From: an uncultured Bacilli bacterium
Lineage (GTDB): Bacteria; Bacillota_I; Bacilli_A; RFN20; CAG-631
DNA: 64,000 bases
Direction of reading: 5' to 3'
Assembly: GCA_934201705.1 (NCBI GenBank)
Contig: CAKPXF010000001.1
Coordinates: forward strand, 246,844 to 310,843
Each line of letters starts with the position of its first letter. Position 1 is the first letter of the stretch. Below the pieces are notes generated by a model. The model worked only from the letters and a program-made list of their open reading frames with translations. It made no database searches and was not told where the DNA came from. Shown here in pieces: positions 8,966 through 18,222 of the stretch. Both the position numbers and the translations under genes were made by a program.

Positions 8966-10855
8966 ATGAAAAAAAATACGATTATAAAAGCTATTTCTTC
9001 AAGTGCTTTAATGATTTTAACATTAGCATTACTTAATAGTTGTAAAGAAAACAATATTAGTAGTAATAACGAGAACTATAATATTTCATTTGTTGACTCA
9101 TTTATTGAGCTTGATGCTTATGAAAGTAAAGAATTAATTATTAATAGTGATACAGATAATGTTTTATTTGTTGCTAATGATGAAAGTATAATAAAAATTG
9201 TCGATAATAAAATTATTGCTTTAAAGAAAGGTGAAACAAAAGTTGATGCTAAAGTTAATGGTAAAACTTATGCCTCAATAGATGTTTATGTAAATGATGA
9301 TTCAATGGTTCCTTTTTTAAAGACAGATGAAAAAACAGTAAATATTTTTACAGATTCAAGCTACGTGGTAACGCCTAATGTAATATTTAAAGGAACTATA
9401 CAAGATGCAACCTATAAATATCATATTGCTAATGCAAGCATTGCTACAGTTGATGAAAATGGAATGGTAAGTGGAGTTTCATATGGGAATACATTATTAA
9501 CAATTACTGCTAGCTTCAATGGCTTTTCTGGAGATGATTATGAATTTTTAAAGGAGACAATAGAGGTTAATGTTAGTGAAAATGTTATTATTCAGCTAAA
9601 TGTTTCAAATAGTGAAATATTTAATAGTAATGTTACAATAGGTGGAATAAATTATACTAATGAAGCTACTTTATCAGGTGTTGTTAATATAAACAATAAT
9701 GTTCAGGATTTATTTGATGTAAATGTTGTTTTAAAATCAAGTGATGAAAATATTGCTTATATTAAAGATAACAAGGTAATAGGTAAAGCTATTGGAAATT
9801 GTAAAATTTATGCTGAATATACGACATCTAATGCTTCTTATACTTCAAATTATATTGATATTAATGTTAATAAGCCATTGATAAATGTTAATAATAGCTT
9901 TGATATTGATATGTCATTATCTACATTAGAATTAACAAATTCATTCTTAAGTCAAAATGATGAAGTTATTGAAAAGATATTTGATGAAAAGGATCAAACG
10001 ACAAATATTTATCTTAATAACTCCGTTAAAGGATATGATAAGCTTGGTAAACAAACTTGGATTGTTGAAACTAATTTATATAGATATAAACTAAATGTTA
10101 TTTTAGCTTCAAAAATAATTAGTAATGCTAGTGAATTAAGAAAGCTTACACAATATGCTAAAAATTTATTTAGAGGCTCAAAAGGCATTGTATCATTCGA
10201 AGGATACTATATATTAAGCTCAAACATTGATATGAATGGACAAGCTTTTCTTAAAAATGTAAGTGTGGATTTTGGTGCAACATCTATTGATAATACTGGA
10301 TTTATTGGAACATTTGATGGTAGAGGATATACAATTTTTAATGCTGTTGTCAGTGCTGATAATGCAGGCTTATTTGGAACATTAAATAGAAATTCAATTG
10401 TAGAAAATGTTTGCTTTAAAAATGCTAAGGTAACTGGTAAATCAGGATTAATTTCATCATATTGTGGTGGAACAATACAAAATTGCTATATTGAGGGAAG
10501 CATAAGTGGAAATGGAACAAAGAATGCTCAAAAGTCTTTACTTTCAAGAGTAATTCTTCAATCAAGTAATATTAATCATGTCATTATTAATTATTTAAAT
10601 GCTAATGAAGAAGGAACTTATCAATCAGCAATTGGTACATTAGTAAATGCTAAAGAAGCTAACTTTGAAAGGGTCTTTGTTTTAAATACCACAATTAAGG
10701 TAATTGGTACTGAAATTTTAAATGAATATCAAACATTTGTAAATGAAGAAAATGGACAATTTTTAACTTATAAAGAATTGCGCCAAAGCAAAAAACTAGC
10801 AGGCTTTAATAAATATTGGTTGTTTGGTGAAGCAGAAATAACTTTTTCTGCTTAA
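8966..10855 (+). CDS. Lipoprotein with Big2-like and GLUG-like repeats
   Basis: A 629-residue lipoprotein with signal ending LLNSCKE near residue 26. It contains three Ig-like modules of the Big2 kind: about residues 40-112 (ends KVNGKTYASIDVYV), 115-210 (with IATVDENGMVSGVSYG) and 210-310 (with IAYIKDNKVIGKA). These are cell-surface spacers often found in adhesins and glycan-binding proteins. From about residue 430 it has a GLUG-like beta-solenoid stretch: GFIGTFDGRGYTI, then AGLFGTLNRNS, then SGLISSYCGGTIQNCYIEG. No catalytic site is seen. It is tightly packed between two other lipoprotein genes and is probably one component of an extracellular glycan-handling complex. Confidence 0.72.
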   Translation: MKKNTIIKAISSSALMILTLALLNSCKENNISSNNENYNISFVDSFIELDAYESKELIINSDTDNVLFVANDESIIKIVDNKIIALKKGETKVDAKVNGKTYASIDVYVNDDSMVPFLKTDEKTVNIFTDSSYVVTPNVIFKGTIQDATYKYHIANASIATVDENGMVSGVSYGNTLLTITASFNGFSGDDYEFLKETIEVNVSENVIIQLNVSNSEIFNSNVTIGGINYTNEATLSGVVNINNNVQDLFDVNVVLKSSDENIAYIKDNKVIGKAIGNCKIYAEYTTSNASYTSNYIDINVNKPLINVNNSFDIDMSLSTLELTNSFLSQNDEVIEKIFDEKDQTTNIYLNNSVKGYDKLGKQTWIVETNLYRYKLNVILASKIISNASELRKLTQYAKNLFRGSKGIVSFEGYYILSSNIDMNGQAFLKNVSVDFGATSIDNTGFIGTFDGRGYTIFNAVVSADNAGLFGTLNRNSIVENVCFKNAKVTGKSGLISSYCGGTIQNCYIEGSISGNGTKNAQKSLLSRVILQSSNINHVIINYLNANEEGTYQSAIGTLVNAKEANFERVFVLNTTIKVIGTEILNEYQTFVNEENGQFLTYKELRQSKKLAGFNKYWLFGEAEITFSA

Positions 10856-10885
10856 CCTCATTTATATAAGGAAAGGAAAAATATT

Positions 10886-13387
10886 ATGAAAAAGAAATTA
10901 TTAATTCTTACAGTTTTGGGATTAGTTATTGCTGGATGTAATAATAACAATAATTCTTCAATGGTAGAAGAATCATCAAGCAATAATAATTCAAGTGATG
11001 TTAAAGATTCATCATCAATTTATGATGGATCATCAAGTAGTAGTGAAGAATCATCTTCAGTTATTGAAGAGTCATCTTCAGTTATTGAAGAATCTTCAAG
11101 CATTAGTGACGTGCACACTCATAAATACAATGAAAATGGAATTTGTGAATGTGGACAAAGTAAGCCAGGAGCTTATAAGGTTACAGTTGATGGATCATTT
11201 GCTGATTGGCCAAGTGAGGTAAAAACTAAAAAGCTAGAAACATTTGGTGATGATTCTCGTGGCTTTAGCGTAATGGCTTTTACTGATGATAGCTATATGT
11301 TTAGTGCAGTATCTATTGTATCAACTTCAAATGTTATTGAAACTGTTGAAATAGTATATAAAGATGGTAAAAACATTAATATTTCATACGATAGTGAAAA
11401 TAACAGCTATTTTGCAACTGGTGCTGAAGATAATGCAATTGTTACTTTCTATGTTACACAAACCCTTGATGCAAAAACAAATCTTTATACAACAAACTAT
11501 GAATATATTTTAAATAAATCAGTACTTGCTGATGAAAATGGAAATGTTAAATGTGGCTTTGACGTAAACGTTCCAAATGAAGAATCAAAGGCTTCATATT
11601 CATCTGAACAAATTGCTTATTGGGTTTTATATGGAATAAATGCTTGGAGTACACCTGATTATGTTACAATTACAAATAGTGGTATTAATCATAATCATAT
11701 TTATGATTCAAATTATAAATGTATAATTTGTGGTGAAGAAAAAGGTCAATCAAATTATAAAATTACAGTAGATGGTGATATCTCTGATTGGTCAAAAGAT
11801 GTTTTAAGTAGTGGTTTAGTAACTACAGATGGTGAAGAAAGACACTTTAAAGTATATGGTTTTATGGATGATAACTATGTTTACATCTTTGCTTCAATTT
11901 CACACTATAGTGAGCATGTTGGAACATTTGAGGTTTTAGCTTTAGTTGATGGTGCTTGGAAGGAAAACTATGTAATTAATAATGGAAGCACATATACTTA
12001 TAATTCTAAAACATTTGAAATGGGTAAGGTTAAAGAGTATGCAGATGATGAAACATTATTAAATGTTACTGATATTGAATTAGTATTAAATAAAGCTGAT
12101 TTAATGCAAGGCGATGGTAGCGTTAAGCTTGGATTTTCATCTAATTTAAATAGTGAAACTAGTTCGGAACTTGGCTTTTCTGATACTCAAGCTTCATGGT
12201 GGGTTTTAGGAAAAACAAATTCTTGGTCAGCAAGTGATCACTTTGAAATAACTACAGCTGGCATTAAACATAAACATAAATATGATGCTAATGATAAGTG
12301 CTATTTCTGTGGAGAGGAAAAGCCAATTTCATATGCTATAACTGTAGATGGCGATAATAAGGATTGGCCAGCTAATGTATTAAATAATACTATTAAGACA
12401 TATGGCGAAGAAAAAACTGGATTTGAGGTTTCTGCATTTTTAGACGATAAATTCTATTATGTATATTCAAAAATAGTTTCAAAAACTGATAAGGTTAATT
12501 GTTTAGAAATACTAGCTAAAGGAAATAGTGCGGATATTTTATTTAGATTAAATGATGCCATTCCTGCAGGAGTTTTACAATATAAATGGACACAAAATTT
12601 AGTTGATGGCTTCTATATTACAACATTTGAAACAGTAATTGATAAAAGTATTGTAGCAAATGATGATGGAACAGTTAAAGCAGCTTATGACGTCAACGTT
12701 GAAGAAAAATCAAAAGCATCTTTCTCTGATGATAATATTGCATACTGGAACATTGCAAAAACTAATGCTTGGAATGTAAATGACCATCTATTAGTTGATG
12801 CAAATGGTATTCATCATACACATAAATATGATGAAAATAACACTTGTATGTTCTGTGAAGAAAAGAAAGCAAATGAAACAATTACTGTTGATGGAAATAG
12901 CTTGGATTGGAATGCTGATGTATTAAATACTAAACTTGCATCAACTGGTAATGATAATCAATCATTTGAAGTTGTAAGCGTTGTTAAAGGCGATACTGTA
13001 TATTTCTTTGTAACTTTAAAATGTAAATCAAATACACAAAATACATTATCTGTTGTATTTAATTGTGCTACAGAATTTAAAGTTGTTTATAATGCAAATG
13101 GCTTAGCAAGTAAAACTGATAATGTAAAAGAAGCTGCAGCTATTGTAACTTTTGATGAAACATTAAATGTTTATGTTGGAAGTGTTGAATTTGCAATTGC
13201 AAAGGATAGTATTACAAATGAAAACAATCAAGTAAAGGTTGGTATTGATTGTTGGACTAGTGATGCTGATGATAAGCTTGGATTTGAAGCATCTGGTGTT
13301 AATGCAATGTGGTGGTTAATTAATGGTCATAATTCTTGGGATGTTAATACAAACTTCGTTGTTACTGAAAACGGAATTGCAAAATAA
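10886..13387 (+). CDS. Lipoprotein with four HxxC-xxC/CBM9-like repeats
   Basis: An 833-residue lipoprotein; the signal ends VIAGC at residue 18, followed by about 55 residues of Ser/Glu/Asn linker. The rest is four tandem units of about 190 residues, starting near residues 77, 269, 462 and 643. Each unit opens with a mini-motif His-x-(Tyr)-Asp/Asn-x-Asn-x-x-Cys-x-x-Cys-(Gly), for example HKYDANDKCYFCGEEKP, then begins a beta-sandwich with a VDG-x-x-x-DW motif and ends with W-x-(L/I)-x-x-x-N-(A/S)-W-(S/N). The DW start and the beta pattern resemble carbohydrate-binding family 9-like domains. The Cys pairs could bind zinc or form disulphides. Last gene of the operon; a strong hairpin follows. 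A sugar-binding surface array is the best guess. Confidence 0.75.
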   Translation: MKKKLLILTVLGLVIAGCNNNNNSSMVEESSSNNNSSDVKDSSSIYDGSSSSSEESSSVIEESSSVIEESSSISDVHTHKYNENGICECGQSKPGAYKVTVDGSFADWPSEVKTKKLETFGDDSRGFSVMAFTDDSYMFSAVSIVSTSNVIETVEIVYKDGKNINISYDSENNSYFATGAEDNAIVTFYVTQTLDAKTNLYTTNYEYILNKSVLADENGNVKCGFDVNVPNEESKASYSSEQIAYWVLYGINAWSTPDYVTITNSGINHNHIYDSNYKCIICGEEKGQSNYKITVDGDISDWSKDVLSSGLVTTDGEERHFKVYGFMDDNYVYIFASISHYSEHVGTFEVLALVDGAWKENYVINNGSTYTYNSKTFEMGKVKEYADDETLLNVTDIELVLNKADLMQGDGSVKLGFSSNLNSETSSELGFSDTQASWWVLGKTNSWSASDHFEITTAGIKHKHKYDANDKCYFCGEEKPISYAITVDGDNKDWPANVLNNTIKTYGEEKTGFEVSAFLDDKFYYVYSKIVSKTDKVNCLEILAKGNSADILFRLNDAIPAGVLQYKWTQNLVDGFYITTFETVIDKSIVANDDGTVKAAYDVNVEEKSKASFSDDNIAYWNIAKTNAWNVNDHLLVDANGIHHTHKYDENNTCMFCEEKKANETITVDGNSLDWNADVLNTKLASTGNDNQSFEVVSVVKGDTVYFFVTLKCKSNTQNTLSVVFNCATEFKVVYNANGLASKTDNVKEAAAIVTFDETLNVYVGSVEFAIAKDSITNENNQVKVGIDCWTSDADDKLGFEASGVNAMWWLINGHNSWDVNTNFVVTENGIAK
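11048..11098 (+). repeat. 21-nt coding tandem repeat in Ser/Glu linker
   Basis: Two 21-base copies (11048-11068 and 11069-11089) differ at one base and encode ESSSVIE-type heptads; a third partial copy follows. They lie in the linker just after the lipoprotein anchor of the four-repeat protein. Such repeats can change copy number by slippage and would alter how far the protein stands off the membrane. Confidence 0.7.
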
Positions 13388-13408
13388 TTAATTAAATAAA
13401 GCATAATA

Positions 13409-13454
13409 AAAAGAATATTTATTAATAAGTAAAATTATTAGTAGATATTCTTTT
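13409..13454. terminator. Bidirectional terminator between convergent genes
   Basis: A 20-bp stem, AAAAGAATATTTATTAATAA paired with 13435-13454, with two G-T wobble pairs and a six-base loop. It is flanked by A-rich and T-rich runs on both sides, so it can end transcription from the lipoprotein operon on the plus strand and from the minus-strand gene that ends at 13462. Confidence 0.85.
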
Positions 13455-13461
13455 CTTTTAT

Positions 13462-13929
13462 TTATTCTTCAGTATTCTTTAAATCAATATTTAAAAGTTC
13501 AGGCATGTTTTTATATAATACGTCAAGGCTATTATATGTTTCTTGAAGTGTTATATTAGCAATAAAGCTATTATAATCATATATAAATTTATAGCCTATA
13601 AAATTACTAATACTTACTTCATTATTATAATAATCAAAGTTTGTTTTGCTAACAAAGCTTTTAGCTTTAAAGTAATTATCATCTAATTTTAGTGAGTTTA
13701 AATTTATAATATGCTTTTCATCTATTTCAATAATTTCTTTTTCTTTATCTCTATAAGGTATAAAAATTAGATATAAAGGTGTAGATATTTCCCTAATTTT
13801 CTCGATTTTTTTAATTTTTTTAAAAAACTTTCTTTCAATGGTATATATTTCGTTATGTAATCTTTCATATTTAGCTAAGAAAACACCATTTAATATTTCG
13901 CCATGATAGTTAAATTTAATTGTTACCAT
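13462..13929 (-). CDS. Conserved-looking hypothetical protein, 155 aa
   Basis: I do not recognise this protein. It is 155 residues, cytoplasmic in character (no signal or membrane segment), rich in Lys, Ile, Asn and Tyr. The first part looks like beta-strands (MVTIKFNYHGEILNGVFLAKY), then a basic stretch FFKKIKKIEKI, then more mixed strand and helix. A ribosome site (GAGGAAA, reverse strand, about 13940) precedes the ATG by a normal distance, and the gene ends against a shared terminator, so it looks like a real monocistronic gene. It is the only minus-strand gene in the first 29 kb. No function is offered. Confidence 0.55.
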   Translation of the reverse strand: MVTIKFNYHGEILNGVFLAKYERLHNEIYTIERKFFKKIKKIEKIREISTPLYLIFIPYRDKEKEIIEIDEKHIINLNSLKLDDNYFKAKSFVSKTNFDYYNNEVSISNFIGYKFIYDYNSFIANITLQETYNSLDVLYKNMPELLNIDLKNTEE

Positions 13930-14242
13930 AAAATAATTTCCTCATATATTGTTTACTTACCCTTTAAATAAGCAATATTTTAATAAATTTTCTTTTCATT
14001 AGTATCATATCATATTTCAATGAATACAGGTACAATGAATTAAGCTAATGAAATTATAATTATGTATATTTTTTATTTATAAATCAAAATGTAAAATAAA
14101 GAATTTATTTTAATATATAATTTGCCACTTATTTTTAAGACAATTAAATTATGTGTCATAATAAAATTATATTGACAATATTAATTGATAAATGCTTAAA
14201 ATTTTGCTAAACTTAATATACTTACTTAAAAGGGGAATGAAT
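13930..14242. other. AT-rich divergent intergenic region
   Basis: About 310 bases between the minus-strand hypothetical gene and uppS. It must hold promoters in both directions. On the plus strand a perfect TTGACA lies at 14172-14177; the best downstream -10 is only TAAAAT at 14197-14202 (19-base spacing), so the uppS promoter is tentative. No RNA gene or clear hairpin is visible. Confidence 0.45.
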
Positions 14243-14971
14243 ATGAGTATATTAAATAAAACTACTTTAAAAATACCTACTCATTTAGCAATAATTTTAG
14301 ATGGTAATGGAAGATGGGCTTTAAAGCGTCATCTTAAAAGAACCATGGGCCATAAGGTTGGTGCTGAAACAATGAGAGAAATTATTGATTATTCATTTTC
14401 TTTAGGGGTAAAGGTATTATCTTTATATTGCTTTTCAACAGAAAACTGGAAAAGAGATAAAGAAGAGGTAGATTATTTATTTACTCTTCCAATTATTTAT
14501 TTTGATAAATATATTGATTCAATGGTAAATAAAGGTATTAAGGTTATCTTTTCTGGTGATATTAGTAAGCTTCCAAATAAAACAATGCTAGCTTGTGATA
14601 AGGCTTTATTAAAGACAAAGAATTGTAATAAGTATATTTTGAATATTTGCTTAAATTATGGCTCTCATGATGAAATAGTTAGAGCTTGTAAGCTAATAGC
14701 AAATGAAGTAGAACATAAACAGATTTCTATAAATGATATAAATGAAAAAACAATACAAGATCATTTATATAGCAAGGATTTACCAAATATTGATTTTTTA
14801 ATAAGAACAAGCAATGAAAAAAGATTATCAAATTTTATGCTTTGGCAAGCTTCTTATGCTGAATTATATTTTACGAAAACATTATGGCCAGCATTTACTA
14901 AAAGATGCTTAATAAAGGCATTAAAGGATTATTCAAAAAGAGATAGAAGATTTGGAGGTGTTAAAAAGTGA
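14243..14971 (+). CDS. uppS: Isoprenyl transferase (undecaprenyl diphosphate synthase)
   Basis: This cis-prenyltransferase adds isopentenyl units to farnesyl diphosphate to build the C55 lipid carrier used in cell-wall and glycan synthesis. Seen: the catalytic P-loop-like start AIILDGNGRWA with Asp20, then HKVGAETMR, the FSTENWKR motif, and the C-terminal substrate motif LIRTSNEKRLSNF followed by WQASYAELYF and RRFGG. I place the start at 14243, not at the in-frame ATG at 14192, because AGGGG at 14231-14235 is seven bases upstream and the residues before it do not belong to the family. It gives 242 residues, the usual length. The stop overlaps the cdsA start by four bases. Confidence 0.95.
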   Translation: MSILNKTTLKIPTHLAIILDGNGRWALKRHLKRTMGHKVGAETMREIIDYSFSLGVKVLSLYCFSTENWKRDKEEVDYLFTLPIIYFDKYIDSMVNKGIKVIFSGDISKLPNKTMLACDKALLKTKNCNKYILNICLNYGSHDEIVRACKLIANEVEHKQISINDINEKTIQDHLYSKDLPNIDFLIRTSNEKRLSNFMLWQASYAELYFTKTLWPAFTKRCLIKALKDYSKRDRRFGGVKK

Positions 14972-15837
14972 AGCAAAGAATCATTACAGGAGCTTTAATG
15001 ACTATATTTGTAACTCCTTTTATTATATTTGGTTCATATCCAATGGCTATATTTATTTTAATACTTATGAGCTGTGGAATAATCGAGCTATTAAAATGTC
15101 GTAAGCTACCAATTTATTTTTATGTAATTGGCTTTATTTCAAGCTTTTTATTAATCTTTGATGTACCCATTTATATATTTGAAGAATATAGCTTTTCTTA
15201 TCTTGAAGGAATATTGCCAAATTATAAAATAAATGCACTCTGGTTAATTTTATTTTTAATTTTAGTATTTATAAGTGGAATATTTGATAAAAATATAGAT
15301 GTAGGGGATGTTTTTTATGCTTTTACTTCAATAACCTTATTATCACTTGGCTTAAAGGGATTATTATATTTAAGATCAATTGGTGGAGTTGATAATGCTT
15401 TAAAGGGCATGTGGATTGTAGCTTACTTGTTAATAGTAACCTGTTGTACAGATATTTTTGCTTACTTTGGCGGAATTAGTTGCTATAAAATACTTGGAAG
15501 CGATAATATTCATAAGCTAAATGAAAGAGTTTCTCCTAAAAAGACTATTGAAGGTACAATAATTGGAACTATTTTTGGAACAGTATTAGGCTTTATATTT
15601 GCTATATTTGTTTTAAAGGATATGGCTTGGTATTATTATTTGTTGCTATCATTTATTTTATCCCTTGTTGGTCAAATTGGTGATTTAACTATGTCTTTAA
15701 TAAAAAGACATTATCAAATAAAGGATTTTTCAAATTTACTTCCAGGGCATGGCGGAGTACTTGATAGAATTGACAGCTTATTATTAAATAGTATGGTTGC
15801 TGCCATATTTATGTCTATAATGCTATTTATGATTTAA
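14968..15837 (+). CDS. cdsA: Phosphatidate cytidylyltransferase
   Basis: CdsA converts phosphatidic acid and CTP to CDP-diacylglycerol, the branch point of phospholipid synthesis. The 289-residue protein has about eight membrane segments and ends with the family signature SLIKRHYQIKDFSNLLPGHGG followed by VLDRIDSL near residues 245-275; the acidic residues there bind metal. Conserved DIFAYFGG and KLNERVSPKKTIEG precede it. It starts with GTG at 14968, overlapping the uppS stop (GTGA), which indicates translational coupling. Gene order uppS-cdsA-dxr-rseP matches that of Bacillus. Confidence 0.95.
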   Translation: MKQRIITGALMTIFVTPFIIFGSYPMAIFILILMSCGIIELLKCRKLPIYFYVIGFISSFLLIFDVPIYIFEEYSFSYLEGILPNYKINALWLILFLILVFISGIFDKNIDVGDVFYAFTSITLLSLGLKGLLYLRSIGGVDNALKGMWIVAYLLIVTCCTDIFAYFGGISCYKILGSDNIHKLNERVSPKKTIEGTIIGTIFGTVLGFIFAIFVLKDMAWYYYLLLSFILSLVGQIGDLTMSLIKRHYQIKDFSNLLPGHGGVLDRIDSLLLNSMVAAIFMSIMLFMI

Positions 15838-15851
15838 AGGGATTTGATAGA

Positions 15852-16988
15852 ATGAAAAGAGTTGCTATTTTAGGTGCTAGTGGTTCAATTGGCACTAATA
15901 CATTAGAGGTTATAAGACAAAATAAAGACAAGTTTGAACTTGTTTCTTTTAGTGTTTACAATCAAACAGATAAAATAGAACCAATAATTATAGAATTTAA
16001 AAGCGTCTATTTAATTGGAGTTAAAGATAAAAATGAAATAAAGGATTTAATAAATAAATATCCTAATATTTCCTTTTATGAGAAGGATGATGGCTTAAAT
16101 AAGGTAGCTAGTTCGAAATGTGATATAGTAGTTAATGCCTTAGTGGGCTTTATTGGCTTAAAGCCAACATTAGTAGCTATTGAAAATAATAAGGATGTAG
16201 CATTAGCTAATAAGGAAACCTTAGTAGCTGGAGGAGAAATTGTCCTTAAAGAGGCTAAAAAGCACAATGTTGCAATTCTTCCAGTTGATTCAGAGCATTC
16301 AGCAATTTTTCAATGCTTAGAAAAAGAAAACAAAGTTAAAAACATTGTTTTAACAGCTTCTGGTGGGCCATTTTTTAAAAGAGAATTTAAGGATCTTGAA
16401 AATGTTAGTGTAAATGAGGCTTTAAATCATCCAACATGGAAAATGGGAAGTAAAATAACTATTGATTCAGCAACAATGTTTAATAAAGCCTTTGAAATAA
16501 TTGAGGCTTATTACTTATTTGATGTTAGTCCATCTAAAATAAAAGTAATAATTCATCCACAAAGTATTGTTCATTCATTAGTGACCTTTAAGGATAATGC
16601 CATGAAAGCCGAGCTTGGTGTTAGTGATATGAAAATTCCTATTGCTTATGCTTTAAATTATCCTATAAGATTAAATAATGTTGCTAAAAGCTTAAAGCTT
16701 GACAAGGTGGCTAATCTTACCTTTTATAAGGCAAGTTATAAAAAATATAAGCCTTTAGCATTAGCTTATAAGGTATTAAAGCTAAAGAAAACATATCCAT
16801 GTGTTTTAAATGCTGCTAACGAAGAAGCAGTAAAATTATTTTTAAATGGTAAAATTAAGTTCATAGATGTTTATAATATAGTAGAACAAACATTAAATGC
16901 TCATACACCTTTAAATGAAGCTTTGACTTATGATACAATTGTAAAAGCTGACTTATGGGCAAGAGAATATGTAAGGAGGATGTATTAA
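15852..16988 (+). CDS. dxr: 1-deoxy-D-xylulose 5-phosphate reductoisomerase
   Basis: Dxr makes 2-C-methylerythritol 4-phosphate with NADPH, the committed step of the non-mevalonate isoprenoid pathway that feeds UppS. Seen: the N-terminal nucleotide fold GASGSIGTNTLEV, ALANKETLVAGG, the metal-binding PVDSEHSAIFQ, TASGGPF, HPTWKMGSKITIDSAT, and HPQSIVHSLV. The length of 378 residues is close to the family norm. It lies 14 bases after cdsA and overlaps the next gene by one base (TAATG). The presence of this gene shows isoprenoids are made by the MEP route. Confidence 0.96.
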   Translation: MKRVAILGASGSIGTNTLEVIRQNKDKFELVSFSVYNQTDKIEPIIIEFKSVYLIGVKDKNEIKDLINKYPNISFYEKDDGLNKVASSKCDIVVNALVGFIGLKPTLVAIENNKDVALANKETLVAGGEIVLKEAKKHNVAILPVDSEHSAIFQCLEKENKVKNIVLTASGGPFFKREFKDLENVSVNEALNHPTWKMGSKITIDSATMFNKAFEIIEAYYLFDVSPSKIKVIIHPQSIVHSLVTFKDNAMKAELGVSDMKIPIAYALNYPIRLNNVAKSLKLDKVANLTFYKASYKKYKPLALAYKVLKLKKTYPCVLNAANEEAVKLFLNGKIKFIDVYNIVEQTLNAHTPLNEALTYDTIVKADLWAREYVRRMY

Positions 16989-18172
16989 TGTTATCAAAAC
17001 TTATTTCAATTTTATTATTTGTTATTATTATTTGCTTTTTAATAGCTTGGCACGAGCTTGGACATTTATTAGCAGCTAAAAAATGTAATGTTTATTGCTA
17101 TGAATATTCAATTGGCTTTGGACCAATTATTTATAAAAATGAAAAGCATGAAACAAAAATTTGTATTAGGGCAATTCCTCTTGGAGGATTTGTTAAAATG
17201 GCTGGTGAGGAAGGATTAAATGATGGAGAGGTCTTAAAGGATAATGAAGGAAATGAGATTCCATCAGATAGAATATTAGCCAATAAGCCATTAAGAAAAA
17301 GAGCTTTAGTATTAGCTGCTGGAGGCTTAATGAATATTTTATTTGCTTTAATTTGCTTTTATTTTTACATTGCCTTTAATGATATTTCATTTGTAACTAA
17401 CAAAGCTAATTCAACAGGGTTTGTAACACCACTTACTACTAATGAGGTAACTATTGCTTCAGATTCATTATTAGCAAGTAAAGGAATGGAAACTAATGAT
17501 AAAATTATTTTGATCAAAACAAGATTAAATGGTGGAGATTATTATGAAGTACAAACGAACACGTTTAAGGATGTTCAAAATGCTTTAAATGAAAGAAAGC
17601 CATTATTAGTTAATGATGTTCAAGACATTACAATCACTTATGTGGATGTTTCTGATAATAATAATGAATATATAATTGATGTTAGTAGAACATTATCACT
17701 TGATGATGGAAAAGAAGTATTAAGTAAAATAGGACTATCGCAAGGATTAAAGGCTTACGAATATAATCCTTTAACTGCTTTGTATGGAACATTTCATTTT
17801 GCTGGCTATTATACAGTTGAGGTAGTTAAATCATTTGGAAGATTATTTATGGGTGATTTTTCGAGTCTATCAGGATTAGTTGGAATTTATGGCACAATAG
17901 ATGGAGTTACTTCAAGTGCTGCTGTGTCATTCGGGGTAAAAGTTTTAAATATGGTTTATATTGCTGGAGCTATTTCATTTTCATTAGGATTCTTTAATTT
18001 AATACCATTTCCAGCTTTAGACGGAGGAAGATTATTCTTTGTAGCTCTTGAAGGTATTAGAAAGAAAAAAATTAATCCTAATGTTGAAGCAACAATTCAT
18101 TTTGTTGGAATAATCGTTTTATTTGCTTTAATGATTATTATTAACATCAGAGATATAATAGGTTTGTTTTAA
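16988..18172 (+). CDS. rseP: Site-2 membrane metalloprotease RseP/RasP
   Basis: An intramembrane zinc protease that trims anti-sigma factors and leftover signal peptides. Seen: HELGH at residues 22-26 inside the first membrane segment, a PDZ-like middle domain, and the second metal-site motif NLIPFPALDGG near residue 340. The length is 394 residues. The start at 16988 is preferred over an upstream in-frame ATG at 16955 because GGAGG at 16976-16980 lies seven bases before it, its stop/start arrangement with dxr is TAATG, and the zinc-site helix then sits at the normal distance from the N-terminus. In Bacillus proS usually separates this gene from polC; here it is absent. Confidence 0.95.
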   Translation: MLSKLISILLFVIIICFLIAWHELGHLLAAKKCNVYCYEYSIGFGPIIYKNEKHETKICIRAIPLGGFVKMAGEEGLNDGEVLKDNEGNEIPSDRILANKPLRKRALVLAAGGLMNILFALICFYFYIAFNDISFVTNKANSTGFVTPLTTNEVTIASDSLLASKGMETNDKIILIKTRLNGGDYYEVQTNTFKDVQNALNERKPLLVNDVQDITITYVDVSDNNNEYIIDVSRTLSLDDGKEVLSKIGLSQGLKAYEYNPLTALYGTFHFAGYYTVEVVKSFGRLFMGDFSSLSGLVGIYGTIDGVTSSAAVSFGVKVLNMVYIAGAISFSLGFFNLIPFPALDGGRLFFVALEGIRKKKINPNVEATIHFVGIIVLFALMIIINIRDIIGLF

Positions 18173-18175
18173 ATC

Positions 18176-18196
18176 AGCTAGTTTTTACTAGCTTTT
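18176..18196 (+). terminator. Rho-independent terminator after rseP
   Basis: A seven-bp stem (AGCTAGT/ACTAGCT) with a TTTT loop, followed by TTTAAT. The T-tract is weak, so some read-through into polC is likely. Confidence 0.6.
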
Positions 18197-18222
18197 AATA
18201 CGCTTAGAAGGGACGTGAAAAT

